Positions 37,333-40,213 of a stretch of 40,213 nucleotides of DNA are shown in pieces (position 1 is the first letter of the stretch; each line of letters starts with the position of its first letter). The translations under genes and the position numbers were made by a program. The stretch lies in contig SICG01000020.1 in assembly GCA_009691525.1 (NCBI GenBank), positions 1-40,213 on the forward strand. The letters are read 5' to 3'. The stretch is from Candidatus Latescibacterota bacterium (GTDB lineage Bacteria > Latescibacterota > UBA2968 > UBA8231). The notes below the pieces were generated by a model. The model was not told the DNA's origin, did not search any database, and worked only from the letters and a program-made list of their open reading frames with translations.

Positions 37333-37634
37333 TGCACACCTTTCGCGAGAGGTGGTACTGGGCACATACCGGACTTGGGGCTTCCGGGCGGCCAGCTTTG
37401 ACAAAAGGAAGACACGAGCTTTGCAACAGGTAGGGCCTCGAAAAGGCAGCGGGCTATGGTCGACCAACTCCCGCCACCGCCAAGCGGCACACTGCAATCC
37501 AAATATTTAGAGGTTGAGACGAAAACAGCGCAGGAGTTGGATAACCTATAAAGGAGAATATGCGGGAAAGGAAGAGTCGGATAAGCGGAAAAATGCAGTA
37601 ATTGAAAGCTATGGAGAAATTGGACCTTTGTCAA
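37333..37634 (-). promoter_or_regulatory. Rho leader and possible promoter
   Basis: No gene is seen in this 300-base stretch. On the minus strand TTGACA (37629-37634) and a weak TAGCTT (37606-37611) are 17 bases apart, which would give a leader of roughly 265 bases. A long leader is expected for rho, which autoregulates in other bacteria. I find no hairpin or short peptide that proves attenuation. Confidence 0.35.
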
Positions 37635-37673
37635 GCCCTCCGGAGAATGCCTGGCAGGCAGCCTCCGGAGGGC
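37635..37673 (-). terminator. Long hairpin after the dockerin-like protein gene
   Basis: An 11-bp stem (37635-37645 with 37663-37673) encloses a second small repeat (TGCC-TGGCA-GGCA). It lies 17 bases past the stop codon at 37690. On the minus strand only TTGACA follows, so the T tract is poor; a terminator or mRNA-end stabiliser is likely. Confidence 0.55.
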
Positions 37674-37689
37674 CCGTATTCAATGGACC

Positions 37690-38424
37690 TCAGCCGCCCT
37701 GCACCTGGCCAGCATTGGCAATAGTCTTCCCGAAGTTGTCGGCAAAGAGGAAGAAGTCGTCGAAGTCGATCTCCCCATTGGGCACCAGGTCAAACATCGG
37801 ATCATATGTGCCGTCACCTACCCCCAGGCCGAAGTGGTCGGCAAAGAGGAAGAAGTCGTCGAAACCCACCCGATCTCCCCCCTTGCTAAACCATCCCAAC
37901 ACCGGCAACCCGTCCTCCCCCACCGGCACAACAGGGGGCACGAAGGTGTTGTCCAGGGCGGTGGCGATGCGCGCCAGATCCTCGGCGCTCCCCATGTCCA
38001 CCAGGTAGTCGGTCTCGTTATCCTGATCGAAGGGCCGGACTGAGTAGATATAGGTGAGATCCGCCTGCACCGTCTGGTCTACATAGCTGTGGGTGCCTGG
38101 GGCCACGGTCGCGAGCAACTCTTCGGTATCCGTATCGGCATTCAGGCGGTAGATGCGGTAGCCGCGCAGACCGCCCCGAGTCACAACCACGTCGCCAAAA
38201 GCACTGAGCACCTTGCGATCGTCAGCGGATAATTCCCAGCTGAGGTTGACGCTTCCACCCGTATCGTCTGGAGTGTCGATGGCGACTAAATTGGCAACCT
38301 GAATCGGTGGGATGTTGTCAACGGACCGCACCGGTTCATCGGTGGTGGCAAACTCCGCCTGCACCGCCCAGGCACCCAGCAACACCAGCCCTACTGAAAG
38401 CGCGAACTTGCTGCTCTTCATCAT
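37690..38424 (-). CDS. Secreted protein with fibronectin-III-like domain and two dockerin-like repeats
   Basis: The 244-residue precursor has a signal peptide (about residues 1-23, ending VQAE). Residues 38-130 resemble a fibronectin type III beta-sandwich (VANLVAIDTPDDTGGSVNLSW, GYRIYRL, YTYSV-type end). Two repeats follow: VGFDDFFLFADHFG and IDFDDFFLFADNFG, separated by about 20 residues. The second has a partial EF-hand-type loop (Asp, Asn, Asp), so calcium may be bound; the first lacks most ligands. AGGAGG is five bases before the ATG at 38424. A TATAAT at 38464-38469 could be its -10 box. It resembles the neighbouring 481-residue protein and is probably an extracellular structural or scaffold protein. 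Confidence 0.78.
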   Translation of the reverse strand: MMKSSKFALSVGLVLLGAWAVQAEFATTDEPVRSVDNIPPIQVANLVAIDTPDDTGGSVNLSWELSADDRKVLSAFGDVVVTRGGLRGYRIYRLNADTDTEELLATVAPGTHSYVDQTVQADLTYIYSVRPFDQDNETDYLVDMGSAEDLARIATALDNTFVPPVVPVGEDGLPVLGWFSKGGDRVGFDDFFLFADHFGLGVGDGTYDPMFDLVPNGEIDFDDFFLFADNFGKTIANAGQVQGG

Positions 38425-38534
38425 GTCGACCTCCTGCACCGAAGGCAAATAGAATTACTACCGATTATACTTTAAAACTTACACGGCGGCAGAGACTTGG
38501 TCAACCCTTGTTTTTGCCGTACCCAAAACACGAA

Positions 38535-38562
38535 AGGCGCAGCCCTCAGAAGGGCTGCGCCT
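38535..38562 (-). terminator. Terminator of the CHRD protein gene
   Basis: A perfect 12-bp stem (38535-38546 with 38551-38562, loop CAGA on the plus strand) lies 25 bases past the stop at 38588. On the minus strand TTCGTGTTTT follows, a moderately T-rich tail. Confidence 0.68.
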
Positions 38563-38587
38563 CTGCGCTCAACTATTTGATAACTGC

Positions 38588-40033
38588 TTACTCTTCGATC
38601 TGGCCACGGATCTCGCCGGACTCATGGGCAGCAGTGTGGACGTTCACATAGAGCCGGCCCGCTTTCAGCTCGTCAACCAAAGCCGAAGTGAGACCATTGC
38701 TGCTATCCCAGGTGCCGGAACTCGTCCAGGTCCCCGCCGGATCCTCGACAAAGGTGAGAGGATGCACCACTTCACCATTGACACCCAGCGCCCCATTGTG
38801 GAAATGAGCGGCAGTGATGGCACCAGTGAGGCCCTCGACAGTGATGTCGTAGGTCAGGCCATCCTCATCGGTATAAGAGAAGTCCCCGAAGCCCGTGCCA
38901 GCAGATCCCGTATCGGTGCTTTCCTGCGTCCCGTCGAGGGCAGCGGCAAAGCTGATGGCGGTCGATTCAGCCGATCCGTAGGTACCCGACTTGCCGAAAT
39001 TATCGGCAAAGATGAAGAAGTCGTCGAAAGTGACCGCGTCATCGCCGCTCAGGTCGAAGGCCGGATCCCAGTTGGCCGAAGTCGAGGTCAACCCGAAATT
39101 GTCGGCGAACTGGAAGAAGTCGTCGAAAGTGACCGACGCGTCGCCGTCGAAATCGCCGAAGATCTCGTTGCCATTACTGTCCAGCAGTCGCGCCGGGCCG
39201 CCTCCGGGGTACACCCCACCGAATACCGTGGCCGACAGCTCGATGACCATCGGAGAACTAGTCGGGTCGTTGGTGGTGATGGTGAGAATACCGGCATAAT
39301 CGCCATTGATGTTGTCCACGTCGGAGGAGGCAAAAGAGACATCAATAGAGCCGGACTCGCCGCGGCCCAGGGTCAGTTTCGCCGGGAAGGCGAAGAAACC
39401 CGTCCCTTCGACCGAGGCGCGGACAATCAGAATGGCCTCGGGATCAGTGGAGCTATTGGTAACGACAATAGAAGTTGAGCCATCGGCATTGGCCTGCACC
39501 CGGCCGAAATCAAACTTGTTGGTCTGGGTGGACTCGTATTCAGCCTTGCCTGCAGGCCCGAAGGTAACCTCTTCGCTCTCGACTGGCGTGCTGGCGTTGC
39601 CGCCCGCATCCACTGCGGTGACCGCGTAAATATAAACCACCCCATTCTCGACGTCCGGGTCCACGTAGCTCATCTCGCCGGCGGGCACGGTGGCAACCAC
39701 CGCAGGGTCCTCGCTCCCGGCGGTACGCCAGATTTGGTAGGAGGCCACATCGTTGGTGTTGGTGAAGGTGCCGCCAGAGGTGAAGTCGTCTCCGGCTGGA
39801 GACTGGCGGACAAAGTCGTCCGCAGAGAGATCCCAGGCCACCTCGCCCTGCGGAGCTTCTATGTTCGCTACTGCCACGACATTAGTCGGTGGGGCGGGCT
39901 CCCGGTCATCTACAGATGCTACAGGGCCTGTAGTAGGGCTGAGCGCCGCAGACGCCGAGCTTGCCCAGGCAAAAAGCGTGGCGAGCCCAAAAGCGGCCAA
40001 CCTCGTGCCAAAACTCGATCTGCCTCTCGACAT
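38588..40033 (-). CDS. Secreted multidomain protein: FnIII, ASH-like, dockerin-like pair, CHRD
   Basis: The 481-residue precursor has a signal peptide (about 1-29, ending SASA). Residues 40-150 form a fibronectin-like domain. A choice-of-anchor/ASH-type beta domain follows (FDFGRVQANADGSTSIVVTN, FFAFPAKLTLGRGES). A dockerin-like pair comes next, VTFDDFFQFADNFG and VTFDDFFIFADNFG, preceded by DGDAS and DLSGDDA loops. The C-terminus is a CHRD domain (FSYTDEDGLTYDITVEGL, AAHFHNG, YVNVHTAAHESGEIRGQI). CHRD domains occur in chordin and bacterial surface proteins of unknown role. ATG at 40033 was chosen because AGGAGG precedes it; an ATG at 40051 lacks one. Confidence 0.82.
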   Translation of the reverse strand: MSRGRSSFGTRLAAFGLATLFAWASSASAALSPTTGPVASVDDREPAPPTNVVAVANIEAPQGEVAWDLSADDFVRQSPAGDDFTSGGTFTNTNDVASYQIWRTAGSEDPAVVATVPAGEMSYVDPDVENGVVYIYAVTAVDAGGNASTPVESEEVTFGPAGKAEYESTQTNKFDFGRVQANADGSTSIVVTNSSTDPEAILIVRASVEGTGFFAFPAKLTLGRGESGSIDVSFASSDVDNINGDYAGILTITTNDPTSSPMVIELSATVFGGVYPGGGPARLLDSNGNEIFGDFDGDASVTFDDFFQFADNFGLTSTSANWDPAFDLSGDDAVTFDDFFIFADNFGKSGTYGSAESTAISFAAALDGTQESTDTGSAGTGFGDFSYTDEDGLTYDITVEGLTGAITAAHFHNGALGVNGEVVHPLTFVEDPAGTWTSSGTWDSSNGLTSALVDELKAGRLYVNVHTAAHESGEIRGQIEE

Positions 40034-40049
40034 ATCCGATATCCTCCTC

Positions 40050-40078
40050 ATTATAATAGCCTGAACGATATTTCTTAA
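40050..40078 (-). promoter_or_regulatory. Promoter of the CHRD protein gene
   Basis: On the minus strand TTAAGA (40073-40078) and a perfect TATAAT (40050-40055) are 17 bases apart. The start would be near 40043, giving a short leader of about ten bases that contains the Shine-Dalgarno sequence. The remaining bases to the window end hold no gene that I can see. Confidence 0.55.
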
Positions 40079-40213
40079 TGGTTTTCAAGAAAAAAGAGAG
40101 TTACCACAAAACACTGCCCTGCGGTCTTCCTCCCCAGAGCCGCACTGCAGCGCACTGTAGTTTGGAGGTAAATTTAGGGCATTACAAGTCCAAGTCAAGC
40201 AAATTCTTACAAA

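Noticed and set aside
37690-38424. Cellulosomal dockerin
   Set aside because: The repeat core differs from type I dockerins, and no cohesin, cellulase or scaffoldin is present.

Overview
This GC-rich window looks like chromosome from an uncultured Gram-negative bacterium. Two secreted proteins at the right end (37690-40033) carry pairs of an FDDFFxFADxFG repeat, a dockerin-like signature that I associate with Latescibacterota (WS3) and related FCB-group lineages. That assignment comes from memory and is only suggestive. An outer envelope is implied by a TolC-family protein, an MlaC-like periplasmic protein and a class A PBP. I see no insertion sequence, phage gene or CRISPR array. One RNA gene, tRNA-Gly(GCC), is present.

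Left (1-5904): a small membrane/coiled-coil protein, then a minus-strand pair encoding a TPR/FG-GAP/UnbV lipoprotein and PBP1A, then tRNA-Gly on the plus strand with its own promoter and terminator.

Centre (5995-18065): the most interesting part, a two-armed divergent locus read outward from about 14.4 kb. The minus arm is a seven-gene, mostly overlapping operon: LicC-like nucleotidyltransferase, a fusion of a degenerate nucleotidyltransferase with a catalytically intact CDP-alcohol phosphotransferase (CDP-AP), a flippase-like membrane protein, TolC-like protein, DUF3047 protein, MlaC/HpnM-like protein and an RND/MMPL (HpnN-like) exporter. The plus arm encodes a Wzx/MATE-like flippase, a second LicC-like nucleotidyltransferase and a second fusion whose CDP-AP motif has lost its last two aspartates. 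Together they suggest a pathway that makes a CDP-activated polar head group, transfers it to a lipid or other acceptor, flips the product and moves it across the envelope. The product cannot be named from sequence.

Next (18055-26036): a frameshifted dihaem cytochrome c gene; a plus-strand run of uvrA-like gene, M24 peptidase and metG; then a convergent MFS transporter closed by a good terminator.

Right (26036-37332): minus-strand housekeeping and DNA repair genes: recD2, a uronate-dehydrogenase-like SDR, hpt, recA (with a clear promoter and terminator), and the rho-rpmE-DUF1385-prfA-prmC-radA cluster. The last 2.6 kb holds the two secreted dockerin-like proteins, one ending in a CHRD domain.

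Most long ORFs opposite these genes are high-GC shadows and were left out.
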